A stretch of 64,000 nt of DNA. It comes from Bryobacterales bacterium (lineage in GTDB: Bacteria > Acidobacteriota > Terriglobia > Bryobacterales > UBA6623). Of the stretch, positions 1 to 9,774 are shown piece by piece. The stretch is taken from the NCBI GenBank assembly GCA_028819255.1, contig JAPPMB010000078.1, forward strand, positions 125,649-189,648, written 5' to 3'. Position numbers and translations under genes: made by a program. Below the pieces are notes generated by a model. The model searched no databases and was not told where the DNA came from. It saw nothing but the letters and a program-made list of their open reading frames with translations. The stretch's first letter is position 1, and each line of letters starts with the position of its first letter.

Positions 1-2
1 AC

Positions 3-995
3 CGCAAGGATCGGTTTGGCCACACTCAGCAATGGAATGTTGGAGTGCAGCGGGAACTCGCTGACGAACTCATGCTCGAAGTCGGTTATGTTGGGAGCAA
101 GGGCACGAAGGTGCCGATCTTTTCGTTCCAGAATCTTCCGCCTCCGGGGCCTGGTGTGGTGGGCTGTCCGCCCACGCCGTGCCCGGAAGGCCAGGAACAT
201 CCGCGGCCCTTTCCGATAAACAACACCTTCATGATCGTGGGAGAGAACAAGGCCACTTCCAACTATCACTCGCTTCAAGTGAAACTCGAGAAGCGCTTCT
301 CAAGCGGTCTGCAGTTCCTCGGGTCCTACGCTTGGGGCCACCACATCGATGTCGGAGGGAGCGGGAACAGCACGCAGAGCTTCCCGCAAGATCAACGCAA
401 CCTGAGGGGGGATCGTGCGAGTGGATTCGCCGATTTCCGTCACATATTCTCCGGCAGCTACCTGTACGAGCTGCCGTTCGGCAAGGGAAAGCGGTTCCTC
501 TCGGATGCGTCCGGTTTCGTGAACAGCGTACTGGGCGGCTGGGCGGTGAGCGGGATCACAAGGTATAACACCGGTCCTCCCGTCAACGTTACGATCGACT
601 TCGACCGGGCCAACATCGGTTTCGGCTCGTTTCAGCGCCCGGACCGAGTCCTCGACAAGCCCGCAAGAGTGCGAAGCTCCGGGGACAAGACCGAGGGATG
701 GCTCAACCCGGAAGCCTTCGCCTTGCCGGAGCAGTACAAGTTCGGGAATCTGGGCCGCAACACGGAGAGGGGGCCGATGCTCGCGAACTGGGACATCATC
801 TTCTTCAAGAACTTCGCGTTGCCCGGAGAGAAGCTGACGCTCCAGTTCCGCACCGAGTTCTTCAACGCCTTCAACACTGTGAACCTGGCCAACCCCAGCT
901 CCGGATCCTTCACGCGGAATCCCAACTTCGGTCGCATTCTTGCAACGCAGAATGCGGCCCGACAGATACAGTTTGCTCTGAAGTTGCTTTTCTGA
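3..995 (+). CDS. Oar-like TonB-dependent receptor, C-terminal part (cut by window edge)
   Basis: The reading frame is already open at the first base, so this is the 3' end of a longer gene. The visible 330 or so residues read as the last third of an outer-membrane beta-barrel of the acidobacterial Oar/CarboxypepD_reg-like receptor family. They include a GYVGSKGTK strand motif, a YELPFGKGKRF strand, a GGWAVSGI strand, a 'W.NPEAFALP' loop and an FFNAFNTVN strand. The protein ends in phenylalanine (ALKLLF), the usual BAM recognition ending of barrel proteins. The family is thought to import large substrates with TonB energy. The plug and N-terminal carboxypeptidase-like domain would lie upstream of the window. 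The next gene on this strand starts about 440 bp later, so this is probably the end of its transcription unit. The family call is firm; the substrate is unknown. Confidence 0.9.
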   Translation, partial: RKDRFGHTQQWNVGVQRELADELMLEVGYVGSKGTKVPIFSFQNLPPPGPGVVGCPPTPCPEGQEHPRPFPINNTFMIVGENKATSNYHSLQVKLEKRFSSGLQFLGSYAWGHHIDVGGSGNSTQSFPQDQRNLRGDRASGFADFRHIFSGSYLYELPFGKGKRFLSDASGFVNSVLGGWAVSGITRYNTGPPVNVTIDFDRANIGFGSFQRPDRVLDKPARVRSSGDKTEGWLNPEAFALPEQYKFGNLGRNTERGPMLANWDIIFFKNFALPGEKLTLQFRTEFFNAFNTVNLANPSSGSFTRNPNFGRILATQNAARQIQFALKLLF

Positions 996-1436
996 CTCCC
1001 GGATGGGGCCGCCGGCGCCTGCGCGGCTGCCTGGCTTCGGGATGCGGCCAACTGTGCGAAACTTCGCAGCAGGGACCGTCACCAATCGATGCACGCACGC
1101 AATGCTTCAGGCCGCGACCGGCAGGTGCGGTGCGCTGCAACCCGCCGAGCGTTCCCGGAACGGCTTGCCGAGGGGACGGGCCGTCCTGTTCCGCTCTTGT
1201 TCGGCGCGGATGTCGCCCCGAGTTCCTGCCCGGGAAGTCCTCCCCTGGCACCGGTGGGCGAGATCTCAAAGCATCCCAGGGAGGGGGATTGTGTCGGTGC
1301 CCCGCCTGGCCGAATTCCGCTCCCAGCGTCCCGCCACAGGGCGAGTGGGCGAGCGCGGGCCGGCCGCGGATCGAGCCGGCCGTACGCGGGCCGCATCACA
1401 CCTATTCGCCCAGCCGCCGTCTCGGTCACGTCCCGA
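996..1436. other. Intergenic stretch, no gene recognised
   Basis: This GC-rich gap lies between the receptor fragment and the PQQ dehydrogenase. Open frames run through it in several phases, but none has family-like sequence or a ribosome binding site. The frame of the downstream gene stays open through it; that extension is low-complexity, Arg/Pro-rich and precedes the lipoprotein signal, so I treat it as untranslated. Confidence 0.5.
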
Positions 1437-3551
1437 TTGCCGTCCGTGGCGTCCGTGCTGGCCCTCACGCTGCTGTTGACAGCCGCATGCAGCCCGGAGG
1501 TCGGTCGGTCCCATCGCGGCTGGAGAGCCTATGGCGGCGGCCCTGAGAACATCCAGTACTCCACCCTGGATCAGATCAACCGCGAGAACGTCCATCAGCT
1601 GGAGGTTGCCTGGAGCTTCGACACCGGCGATGCGTTTCCAGGCTCAGAGCTGCAATGCAACCCGATCGTGATCGATGGGGTGCTGTTCGCCACCACTCCC
1701 CGCCTGCGACTCATAGCTCTTGACGCATCCACGGGGGAACTGCGATGGAGCTTCGACCCGAGCGGAGGCCAGATGTCTGACCGCATGCGCCGCAACCGTG
1801 GCGTCACCTGGTGGAGCGATGGAAAGATCGAGCGGCTGTTCTTCGTTTACGAACACTTCCTCCTTGCCGTGGACCCTCGGACCGGGAAGCCAGTTCAAGG
1901 CTTCGGCGATGCGGGGCGGGTCGATCTTCGGGACGGCCTTGGGCGCAACCCTGAGACCGTCTCCATCTCGGCGAACACGCCCGGTGTGGTCTACCGCGAC
2001 CTGCTCATCCTCGGCAGCATCGTCAGTGAAGCACTTCCCTCACCTCCAGGCGACATCCGGGCCTACGACGTCCGCACCGGGCAGTTGCGATGGAGCTTCC
2101 ATACCATTCCTCATCCGGGCGAATTCGGGTACGAGACCTGGCCGAGTGACGCCTGGGAATACAGCGGGGCGGCGAACAATTGGGCTGGGATGGCCCTGGA
2201 TGAGGAGCGCGGCCTGGTGTTTGCTCCGACCGGTTCGGCGGCTTTCGATTTCTACGGTGCCAACCGAAGGGGAGACAACCTGTTCGCAAACTCTCTGATT
2301 GCCCTGAAGGCGGAAACCGGCGCGCGCGTCTGGCACTTTCAGGCAGTCAAGCATGACGTCTGGGACCGCGACTTCCCGGCTCCTCCGCGCCTCGTGACCA
2401 TCGACCGCGAAGGGGATTCCACCGATGCTGTGGCCCAGATCACAAAGTCCGGTCACGTGTTCGTCTTCGAAAGGGACACAGGCGACCCGCTCTTCCCGAT
2501 TGAATACCGCAAGGTTCCCGAATCAGATGTCGAGGGAGAGGAACTCGCAGCGACCCAGCCCTTGCCGCTGCGCCCCCCGCCGTTTTCCCGCCAGGTCTTC
2601 ACGGAGGACATGATCACGAAGCGGACTCCAGAAGCACACCAGAGCGTCCTCGAGCGCTTCCGGGAAGTGCTCAGCGGCGATCAGTTCACGCCGCCCTCTC
2701 TCCAAGGCACCATTCTGTTTCCGGGATTCGACGGTGGCGGCGAATGGGGCGGCGGAGCGTTCGACCCCGCCACTGGCATCCTCTACGTCAACGCCAACGA
2801 AATGCCTTGGATCCTCCGACTCGTCAGGCGCGCCCAGCTGCAAGCCGGATCCACCTCCCGCAGCCTGTACGAGGAATACTGTGCCAGCTGCCATGGAAAG
2901 GACCTGCGTGGCACGCCTCCGGAGTTTCCCTCCCTTGTCGGCATTGCCGACAAGCTCAGCTCGCGCGAGATCTCGCGATTCATCCGGAATGGCGGCGGCC
3001 GAATGCCGGCATTCGCCAACTTGCCGGGCACCGCGGTTCAGGCGCTGACGTCCTTTCTCGTCTCCGGGATCGATCAGGAGATCGACGTGCCGGCCCCCTC
3101 GCCCATGGACCTCAAGTTCAAGCACGACGGGTACAACAAGTTCCTTGACCCCGACGGCTATCCCGCCGTGGAGCCTCCGTGGGGAACGTTGAATGCGATT
3201 GACCTCAACAGGGGCGAAATCGTCTGGAAGATTCCTCTTGGCGAGTTTCCAGAGCTGGCCGCGCGGGGCCTGCCCAACACCGGCAGCGAAAACTACGGAG
3301 GCCCCGTAGTCACAGCTGGCGGTGTCTTGTTCATCGGCGCGACCAACCACGATCGCAAGTTCCGTGCATTCGACAAGACCACGGGAGAACTCCTGTGGGA
3401 GACGCTGCTCCCCGCGGCCGGCAATGCGACTCCGGCCGTGTACGAGGTCAACGGCCGCGAGTTCGTTGTGATCGCTGCGGGCGGCGGGAAGTGGGGCAAT
3501 CCGTCAGGGGGCTCCTACGTTGCGTTCGCGCTTCCCGAGCCTCCCGGGTAG
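1437..3551 (+). CDS. PQQ-dependent dehydrogenase with internal cytochrome c domain (lipoprotein)
   Basis: This is a periplasmic quinohaemoprotein of the membrane glucose dehydrogenase-like PQQ family, expected to oxidise a sugar or alcohol and pass electrons to haem c. Propeller blades start with a [18 protein letters not shown] entry and contain repeated '[13 protein letters not shown]'-like tryptophan-docking motifs. The motif [12 protein letters not shown] carries the aspartate that is catalytic in this family. A c-type cytochrome insert sits inside the propeller: CASCH begins at base 2880, about residue 482, followed by GGRMPAF, whose methionine is the likely sixth ligand. The last blades then resume. 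The start is uncertain. I chose TTG 1437 (GTG 1446 is the alternative) because it places a hydrophobic segment directly before LLTAAC, a plausible lipobox. About 700 residues is normal for the family. A CRTAC1 gene follows at 93 bp. Confidence 0.85.
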   Translation: MPSVASVLALTLLLTAACSPEVGRSHRGWRAYGGGPENIQYSTLDQINRENVHQLEVAWSFDTGDAFPGSELQCNPIVIDGVLFATTPRLRLIALDASTGELRWSFDPSGGQMSDRMRRNRGVTWWSDGKIERLFFVYEHFLLAVDPRTGKPVQGFGDAGRVDLRDGLGRNPETVSISANTPGVVYRDLLILGSIVSEALPSPPGDIRAYDVRTGQLRWSFHTIPHPGEFGYETWPSDAWEYSGAANNWAGMALDEERGLVFAPTGSAAFDFYGANRRGDNLFANSLIALKAETGARVWHFQAVKHDVWDRDFPAPPRLVTIDREGDSTDAVAQITKSGHVFVFERDTGDPLFPIEYRKVPESDVEGEELAATQPLPLRPPPFSRQVFTEDMITKRTPEAHQSVLERFREVLSGDQFTPPSLQGTILFPGFDGGGEWGGGAFDPATGILYVNANEMPWILRLVRRAQLQAGSTSRSLYEEYCASCHGKDLRGTPPEFPSLVGIADKLSSREISRFIRNGGGRMPAFANLPGTAVQALTSFLVSGIDQEIDVPAPSPMDLKFKHDGYNKFLDPDGYPAVEPPWGTLNAIDLNRGEIVWKIPLGEFPELAARGLPNTGSENYGGPVVTAGGVLFIGATNHDRKFRAFDKTTGELLWETLLPAAGNATPAVYEVNGREFVVIAAGGGKWGNPSGGSYVAFALPEPPG

Positions 3552-3632
3552 GGGCCGACTGCCGGCCTCGGACCGGAGACCGACATGGTCTCGGGACCAG
3601 TTGCCGGGAGTCAAACGATGTGGTCGCGCTCG

Positions 3633-3638
3633 TATAAT
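3633..3638 (+). promoter_or_regulatory. Consensus -10 box (TATAAT) placing +1 on a GTG start
   Basis: A perfect TATAAT ends seven bases before GTG 3645, so the predicted first transcribed base is the first base of the start codon. This implies a leaderless transcript for the CRTAC1 gene. No -35 box is obvious. Confidence 0.45.
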
Positions 3639-3644
3639 TGCGGC

Positions 3645-5372
3645 GTGGGCGCGGCCTCGCTTCTCAGCGTCATCTTTCTTGTCGCGGCGAGGCTCGCCTG
3701 TGGCACGGAAGTGTCGCCGGGCCCGCTCTTCGTCGATGCCACCGAACGCTCCGGCCTCCAATTCCGCCATCAAGCTTCGAAGACCGACCGGAAATACCTC
3801 CCGGAGACGATGGCAGGCGGAGTGGCAATACTCGACGTCGACCGCGACGGCTGGATGGACGTGTTCTTCACGAACGGGGCCGCACTCGAACACCCACATC
3901 CCAGCGGCTGGGAACCCGGCAAGACCAGACCTGAATTCTGGAACCGGCTGTTCCGCAACAAGGGAAACGGCACCTTCAGCGATGTCACACGCGAATACGG
4001 CTTGCAGGGCCGAGGGTACAGCATGGGGGCAGCCGTCGGCGACTACGACAACGACGGCTATCCGGATCTGGCGGTGACCAAGCTTGGCACAGGCCCCCAG
4101 CCGGCCGTGACCCTCTATCGGAATGAGCTGGGACGCAGATTCACGGATGTCACTGAGAGAGCCGGAATGCATGCCGAGGGCTGGGCAACCAGCGCGGGAT
4201 TCTTCGACTACGACCGCGACGGCCATCTCGATCTCTTCGTCTGCCGCTACGTGGTCTGGGATTTCGGGCAGGATCACCGCTGTGGCACGCGGACCGAAGC
4301 GGGCCGCTCCTATTGCCATCCCGACGTGTTCGACCCGATCGCGCAATACCTCTTCCGCAACAACGGTGACGGCACCTTCAGCGATCTCAGCGAGGAATCC
4401 GGAATCCATGACTCCAGCGGCAAGGCTCTCGGTGTCGCGTTCGCAGACTACGACAACGACGGATGGACGGACATCTCCGTCGCGAACGATCAGCTTCAGC
4501 AGTTCCTTTTCCGCAATGAAGGCGATGGCACTTTCAGCGAAGTTTCACTGCTTGCCGGCGTGGCATTCGACGATGACGGGAACGAGTTCTCCGGCATGGG
4601 TGCCGGTTTCGCGGATTTCGACAACGACGGATTCCCTGATATTGTCACCACCACGCTTTCGGAAGAACAGTTCGCGTTCTTCCGCAACCGGGGTGACGGC
4701 CAGTTCAACTACGAGACCGACTCGACAGATCTGGGGCGTCTCACCCAGCTTCACACCGGATGGGGTGTTGGCGTCTTCGACTTTGACAACGACGGGCGGC
4801 GTGACTTGTTTCTGGCCAATGGCCATGTCATGGACAACATTGAGGTGTCGCGACCGCACCTCCGCTACCGGCAGCAACCGCTGCTTCTCCGCTACGCAGA
4901 CGGCAGGTTTGACGACATTTCCCGTCACGGCGGTCCGATCTTCGACCGTGCATGGGCAAGCAGGGGCTCCGCAGTGGGCGATATGGATAACGACGGTGAC
5001 CTGGATATCGTCGTGGCCAACGTGGACGGGCCAGCCTACTTCGCCAGGAACATGACCTCGGAGAGGGCCGGGCGTCATTGGGTAGGACTGCAGCTTCAAG
5101 GCTGCCCCAGTAACCGGGACGGCATCGCTGCCCGCGTGGTCCTCACCGCTGCGGACGGAAGCAAGCAGTATGCGACGGCGACGCGAACCTCCAGCTATCT
5201 GTCGTCGAATGACGGACGCGTGTTCTTCGGGTTGGGCCGGACGGCTGCCGTGAGGGGCATCGAGATCCGGTGGCCGAGCGGAACAACACAATCGCTTTCC
5301 GAGACGGCCGTCGATCAGATCCATGTCGTTGAAGAGTCATCGGGTGCATCATGTGGAAAACCCGCTGACTGA
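3645..5372 (+). CDS. CRTAC1 family protein (FG-GAP/VCBS propeller with C-terminal ASPIC/UnbV domain)
   Basis: This is a secreted protein of 575 residues. It carries serial FG-GAP/VCBS repeats with calcium-binding loops such as DYDNDGYPDL, DYDRDGHLDL, DFDNDGFPDI and DMDNDGDLDI, linked by 'LFRNNGDGTFSD' motifs. It ends in an ASPIC/UnbV domain (NRDGIAARV, then IEIRWPSGTTQ). Such proteins form extracellular or periplasmic beta-propellers and are abundant in Acidobacteria, where they are often encoded beside PQQ and TPR genes as here. Their ligand is generally unknown. Two starts are plausible: GTG 3645, on which a perfect TATAAT would place +1, and ATG 3618, which has GGGAG six bases upstream. 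Both leave a hydrophobic signal peptide ending near LACGT. I prefer 3645 because the same spacing recurs across the window. Confidence 0.88.
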   Translation: MGAASLLSVIFLVAARLACGTEVSPGPLFVDATERSGLQFRHQASKTDRKYLPETMAGGVAILDVDRDGWMDVFFTNGAALEHPHPSGWEPGKTRPEFWNRLFRNKGNGTFSDVTREYGLQGRGYSMGAAVGDYDNDGYPDLAVTKLGTGPQPAVTLYRNELGRRFTDVTERAGMHAEGWATSAGFFDYDRDGHLDLFVCRYVVWDFGQDHRCGTRTEAGRSYCHPDVFDPIAQYLFRNNGDGTFSDLSEESGIHDSSGKALGVAFADYDNDGWTDISVANDQLQQFLFRNEGDGTFSEVSLLAGVAFDDDGNEFSGMGAGFADFDNDGFPDIVTTTLSEEQFAFFRNRGDGQFNYETDSTDLGRLTQLHTGWGVGVFDFDNDGRRDLFLANGHVMDNIEVSRPHLRYRQQPLLLRYADGRFDDISRHGGPIFDRAWASRGSAVGDMDNDGDLDIVVANVDGPAYFARNMTSERAGRHWVGLQLQGCPSNRDGIAARVVLTAADGSKQYATATRTSSYLSSNDGRVFFGLGRTAAVRGIEIRWPSGTTQSLSETAVDQIHVVEESSGASCGKPAD

Positions 5373-5624
5373 ACCGGGGCCGAGTCACTTCTCAACCGCG
5401 AGACGGGCCAAGCCGAAGCCGCAGGGAGCCTCTTCGCTGGAATCGGAAGGATCAAACGGGAAGGTCCTGCAGGCGCTTCCCGTCGGCTACCAATTCCGAC
5501 CATCTCCAAAGGAGCTGCAGGAAGACGAGGCGTCCCCCAGAGCCCTTGCCCATACACCGTTCCAGCCATTTGCCTGTGCCCGGCTCTGCTGAACGTCTGC
5601 CATCTGACCTTGAGGAGTGTCTGT

Positions 5625-5630
5625 TAACAT
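5625..5630 (+). promoter_or_regulatory. Candidate -10 box (TAACAT) for the TPR gene
   Basis: TAACAT lies in the 285-bp gap upstream of the TPR gene and would start transcription near 5637, about 20 bases before the TTG start. The rest of the gap (5373-5657) shows no gene or repeat. Confidence 0.3.
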
Positions 5631-5657
5631 CCGTTTTGGGCAGCACTGCCTCGTTCC

Positions 5658-7595
5658 TTGTTGTCAGGCGGCAGCACTGCTCCAGCCAGACGAGTGGCCG
5701 CGCGCAAGTTCATCGACGTTCTGTCGCTGGGCCTGGCCCTTATTGCCGGTGCAGCCACGGGTGCCGAGACGGTAGAGGGCCTCGTTCAGGACGCACTTCT
5801 TCTGATCGAAAAGGATCAGCCGGCCGTCGCTGTGCCCGTCCTTCGAAGAGCCGTGGAATTGGACCCGGACAATGCCGTCGTCCGGCACTCTCTCGGATAC
5901 GCGCTGTGGAGAATCGGCCAAGCCGATGCAGCTGCGGTGGAGCTTGAACGGGCCTTGGATCTGTCTCCCGGAAATCCTGACACGCGCTACATCCTGGGCC
6001 GGATCGCCGCGACACGGGCGTCGGCGCTGATTGAGTCCCAAAAGCCGGGCCAAGCGGTTCCCCTTCTACAACGAGCGGCAGACTTGGCACCTGGCGAGGC
6101 TGGCATTCATCACTATCTGGGCTACGCCCTCTGGAGCAGCGGCAGTCCCGATGAGGCGGCTCTTGCATTCGAGAGGGCGTTGGAACTCGCTCCGGAAAAC
6201 GCGTACACGATGTACTTCCTGGGCCGCATCGCGGCCTCTCGCGGACAGGCCGAACGCGCCACCGAACTCTACGAGGCAGTTATCGATTCCGGCAGTCCCG
6301 TCTACGACACCCATCAGCAGGTTGCGAAGGCCTACCTCCGTGCGGGAGAGACTCAGAAGGCCCTGGAGGCCACGCAGCTGGCTCTTCGACAAGAGCCGCT
6401 TAACGGAGCGCTGCACTACCAGTTGGGACGGATTCTCCTGCAACTGAACCGACGCAGCGAGGCTCAGGACGAATTCGACACGTCAAAGCGCCTGAAGGCG
6501 GCCGACCAGGCGGCCATCCGGAAGCTACTCGCGCTTGACCTCGCGATTCAGGACAAGAGGAATCTCGAAGTCAAGCAGTTGAGAGATGAGCTGCTGGCCG
6601 GATCGGAGGGGGACCCAGAGATCCTGCTGCAGCTTGGCAGGGCTTTGGGCGAAGGCGGATTCGACGAGGCGGCAATCCGACCGCTGCAGTTGGCCGTCTC
6701 GACGCTGCCAGGTGCTTTCGACGGCCAGTTGAATCTGGGACTCGCCTACCTGAGGCTCGGACGCCATGCCGAGGCCGAGAGGCACCTCGGCAACGCGATT
6801 TCGCTGAGGCCCTCCTCATTCGAGGCCAACAGCAGCTTGGCGTTCCTTTACGTGAATCAGGGGCGAAACAGGGCAGCCATCCAACGGCTCCGGGTCGCCA
6901 ACGACGTGCGTCCCAACAACGTCAGGGTCCTAGCTCTGCTTGGTCAGCAGTACATGCAGGGCCGGTATCTGGACGAGGCAATCGAAACTCTCCTGATTGC
7001 GAGGCGCGTCGCTCCCCGTGACTCCAGGATCCTGCATCTGCTGATCGACGCCTACCGGAAGGACTCGCGGTTCTCCGAGAGTCTGGATGTAGCCCGCGAT
7101 GCCCTGCGCACGAATCCCCTTGACGCGGGCGCCCATCTCGCCGTGGGCAAGCAGCTGGCCGGACTGGGCCGGTGCGATCAAGCCCGGCCGAGCCTTGAAG
7201 AAGCGCTTCGTCTGGATCCATCGCTTGTGGCAGCGCACGGGGCGTTGGCGGATTGCCTGCTCGAGCGGGGCGAATCCGAGGCCGCATTGTCCCGGTACCG
7301 GAGGGCGCGCCGCGAGGCCCCCGGAGACTTGCATGCTTCCAGGGGGATCGCCGAGAGTCTGTTCCAATTGGGGCGCTATCGGGAAGCGCTTGCGGAACTC
7401 GAGCATTCGCTGGACACCCGGGACGAGGGTGGCGGCGATCTCTACCTCTTGCTCGCCCGGGTGCACGAGCGTATGGGGAATCAAGCCCAGGCCGAGGCGG
7501 CGCATGCTCGGTCCGAAGAGATCAAGGCCAGGGAACGCGACACCGTGCACAAACGTCCCTTCGATCCTCTAGACGGCGCAGCGTCACGGCAGTAG
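5658..7595 (+). CDS. Exported tetratricopeptide repeat protein
   Basis: The protein is about 645 residues long and is made almost entirely of TPR helices. Repeats of the form 'A..L.rAl.l.P.n....y.lG...' recur about every 34 residues from residue 45 to the C-terminus, for example AVELDPDNAVVRHSLGYALW, ALELAPENAYTMYFLGRIAA and ALRLDPSLVAAHGALADCL. The N-terminal RKFIDVLSLGLALIAGAATGAE looks like a Sec signal peptide, so the repeats should act in the periplasm or at the outer membrane as a protein-binding scaffold. Tandem TTG codons at 5658 and 5661 are the likely starts; a GTG just before the signal peptide is an alternative. There is no enzymatic domain. Its 3' end overlaps that of an opposing TPR gene by 12 bp, suggesting convergent expression control. 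Confidence 0.8.
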   Translation: MLSGGSTAPARRVAARKFIDVLSLGLALIAGAATGAETVEGLVQDALLLIEKDQPAVAVPVLRRAVELDPDNAVVRHSLGYALWRIGQADAAAVELERALDLSPGNPDTRYILGRIAATRASALIESQKPGQAVPLLQRAADLAPGEAGIHHYLGYALWSSGSPDEAALAFERALELAPENAYTMYFLGRIAASRGQAERATELYEAVIDSGSPVYDTHQQVAKAYLRAGETQKALEATQLALRQEPLNGALHYQLGRILLQLNRRSEAQDEFDTSKRLKAADQAAIRKLLALDLAIQDKRNLEVKQLRDELLAGSEGDPEILLQLGRALGEGGFDEAAIRPLQLAVSTLPGAFDGQLNLGLAYLRLGRHAEAERHLGNAISLRPSSFEANSSLAFLYVNQGRNRAAIQRLRVANDVRPNNVRVLALLGQQYMQGRYLDEAIETLLIARRVAPRDSRILHLLIDAYRKDSRFSESLDVARDALRTNPLDAGAHLAVGKQLAGLGRCDQARPSLEEALRLDPSLVAAHGALADCLLERGESEAALSRYRRARREAPGDLHASRGIAESLFQLGRYREALAELEHSLDTRDEGGGDLYLLLARVHERMGNQAQAEAAHARSEEIKARERDTVHKRPFDPLDGAASRQ

Positions 7596-9536
7596 CAGGC
7601 GCCCCAGATCCTCTGGCGGCTCAAGGTCGGGGTCGAGTTGCCGGGCCTTCTCAAATTCCATCCGGCCACGTTCCCGATCCCCCTGCCGCACAAGCAGGAC
7701 TCCCAGGTTGAAGTGGGCCTCTGCAAAATCGGCTTGGAGCCGCAGCGCTTCCTCGAACTGGCTCGCGGCAGAGTCCAGGTCGGACGTCGCGGAGAGAAGG
7801 CCGCCCAGATTGTTGTAGGCGGGAGACTGATCCGGCTCCAGCTCGATTGCCGTCTGAAACGCGGCAATGGCTCCGTCGACATCTCCGGTGCGGGCCAGGC
7901 TCACACCAAGGTGATTGTGCGCCTCGGCCGAGTCCGGGACCATCCGGACTGCGGAGCGGAATTCCCGCACGGCGGTTTCGGCGTCGTGTTCGGCCATGGC
8001 CTCGATCCCTCTGCCGATGGCGAGGAGCATCTGCGTTTCGGCCGCGTCCCGAAGCGCCTGCTGCTTTCTCAGGCTGGTCTCGATCTTGAAGTGTTCCGCG
8101 GCCCGTTTCCGATCCCCTCTTCTATGGAGGACACGGCCCAGCCTGTAGTGAACGCCCGGATAGCTGGGATCAAGCCGCAATGTCGTGCGGAATGCAGCGA
8201 TGGCCTGCTCGTAGTCCCCGGTCTGCACCCACGCCGAGCCGAGCCGAAAGTGGACTCTCGCCTCCGTGGGCCGAATATCGGCCGCCGCCTGCAACTCAGG
8301 CAGTGCCCGGCCGACCTCCGAAGACAGGAGCAGGGCCAAGCCGAGGTTGTAGTGTCCATCGAAGCTGGTCGGGTCCAATCGGAGCGCAGCCCGAAACTCT
8401 TGAATCGCTTCCTGGAGCCTTGCCGTTTCAGCCCACGCAGCCCCAAGAGCGTTTCGAGCCTCGACGAAGCCGGGCCTGAGCGCAATGGCCTTCTGGAACT
8501 CGACGATGGCTCGTGATCGATCCTCTTTCTGGCGAAGCGCCAGACCGAGTTGGAAATGGGCGTCCGGAAGGTTCGCGTCCAACCTGAGGGCCTCCCGCAG
8601 CTCCCGCATTGCACTTTCCGCCTCTCCCTCGGCCAGCAGGGCGGTCCCCAGCTGGATGCGTGCGCCGACGTGGGTCGGGTCGGCCCTGAGCGCGGCTTGG
8701 AACGTCTCGATTGCCAACCTGGGGGCGCCCTTGTTGCTGAGGACCCGGCCGAGGTTGTAGTGCGCTTCCGAATAACCGGGCCTGACAGCCGTGGCCTGCC
8801 GAAATCTCCGCTCGGCTCCTTCCGGATCGCCGATTCGCATCAGCACGATGCCTAGGTTATTCAGCGCCTGTCCGAAATCCGGGTCGAGGTCGACAGCTCG
8901 CTCAAGTGCGGAACGTGCGCCATGTTGGTCCCCGGTCGAGGAAAGGGCAAGGCCCAATCGGTAGTGGGTCTCAGGCGAGAGCGGCGCGGCTCCGGCGGCA
9001 AGGCGCAGTTCGGCTGCCGCCGCGTGAGGTTCCCCGGCCCTCAGCAGGGCCGCACCGAGGTTCGACCGTGCGACGCTGTAGCCGGGATTCAGTTCCAGGG
9101 CCTCCCGAAACTCGCGGATGGCAGCGTCCAAGTCGTTCTTGGCCACCCAACAAATCCCAAGATAGTTGCGGATTTCGTACGACCGCGGATTCTGACGCAG
9201 TGCCGCATGGAATTCGCCGATGGCTTGATCAAACTCGCCGGCTGCTGCGAAGCTTCTGCCTCGCTCCCGGTGAGAAAACGCGTCCGGCGCCGGCTCCTGT
9301 GCCCAGCCGTGAACAGCAAGGATCGCCAACGCGAGGCGAGCGCAAATCCCGGCAAGGAGTTCAGCCCGCGCACGCGGGACCGAATCCGCTGTGAGTGCCG
9401 TGGCCGGACCTGAACCGCCGACGCCAATCAGGCGACCAACAGAAGTCTCATGGCACTGCAAACAGCGTACACGGAAAGGCCCACTCGGTCTGTCGCCACC
9501 CGGCTCGCCCGGTCCATTCTGGATCTGCACATCCAT
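7584..9536 (-). CDS. Large tetratricopeptide repeat protein, convergent to the preceding TPR gene
   Basis: This 650-residue protein carries at least fourteen TPR units from about residue 85 to the C-terminus, with very regular repeats such as LNPGYSVARSNLGAALLRAG, VRPGYSEAHYNLGRVLSNKG and LDPTSFDGHYNLGLALLLS. A hydrophobic segment ending HGWAQEP (about residues 57-78) resembles a signal peptide, but about 50 residues precede it if translation begins at ATG 9536. A TGTAAA element (9545-9550) would put +1 two bases before that ATG. No in-frame ATG or GTG lies nearer to the hydrophobic segment, only a TTG at residue 26, so the start remains open. The two TPR genes are not close copies of each other. 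Their stop codons overlap. Confidence 0.8.
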   Translation of the reverse strand: MDVQIQNGPGEPGGDRPSGPFRVRCLQCHETSVGRLIGVGGSGPATALTADSVPRARAELLAGICARLALAILAVHGWAQEPAPDAFSHRERGRSFAAAGEFDQAIGEFHAALRQNPRSYEIRNYLGICWVAKNDLDAAIREFREALELNPGYSVARSNLGAALLRAGEPHAAAAELRLAAGAAPLSPETHYRLGLALSSTGDQHGARSALERAVDLDPDFGQALNNLGIVLMRIGDPEGAERRFRQATAVRPGYSEAHYNLGRVLSNKGAPRLAIETFQAALRADPTHVGARIQLGTALLAEGEAESAMRELREALRLDANLPDAHFQLGLALRQKEDRSRAIVEFQKAIALRPGFVEARNALGAAWAETARLQEAIQEFRAALRLDPTSFDGHYNLGLALLLSSEVGRALPELQAAADIRPTEARVHFRLGSAWVQTGDYEQAIAAFRTTLRLDPSYPGVHYRLGRVLHRRGDRKRAAEHFKIETSLRKQQALRDAAETQMLLAIGRGIEAMAEHDAETAVREFRSAVRMVPDSAEAHNHLGVSLARTGDVDGAIAAFQTAIELEPDQSPAYNNLGGLLSATSDLDSAASQFEEALRLQADFAEAHFNLGVLLVRQGDRERGRMEFEKARQLDPDLEPPEDLGRLLLP

Positions 9537-9774
9537 CGTCCCGGTTTACAACACGTCAACAGCCTATCAATGTGGTGCTACCCACGACGGGTACGCAGTT
9601 GGAAAGGCGTTCGGCCGTGTGAGCGCCGAGGCCAGGTGCGCACCGGGCTGGCAGTGCTGGTGCGGTGAGCCCGGCAGCGGCTGTGCCGGGGGTCACGGTC
9701 CCGCATGGGGCGTCCACCGGCATGCCCGCGGCGGGCGGAGTTTGGGCTGCTGTGCGCGGCCATGCCATTTGAGC

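Noticed and set aside
1089..1436. A longer N-terminus for the PQQ dehydrogenase (ATG 1089)
   Set aside because: The added 116 residues are low-complexity and precede a lipoprotein signal peptide, which must be at the N-terminus.
9446..9470. CLQCH haem-like motif near the start of the second TPR protein
   Set aside because: It would lie before the hydrophobic signal-like segment, without a cytochrome fold around it, so it is probably chance or untranslated.
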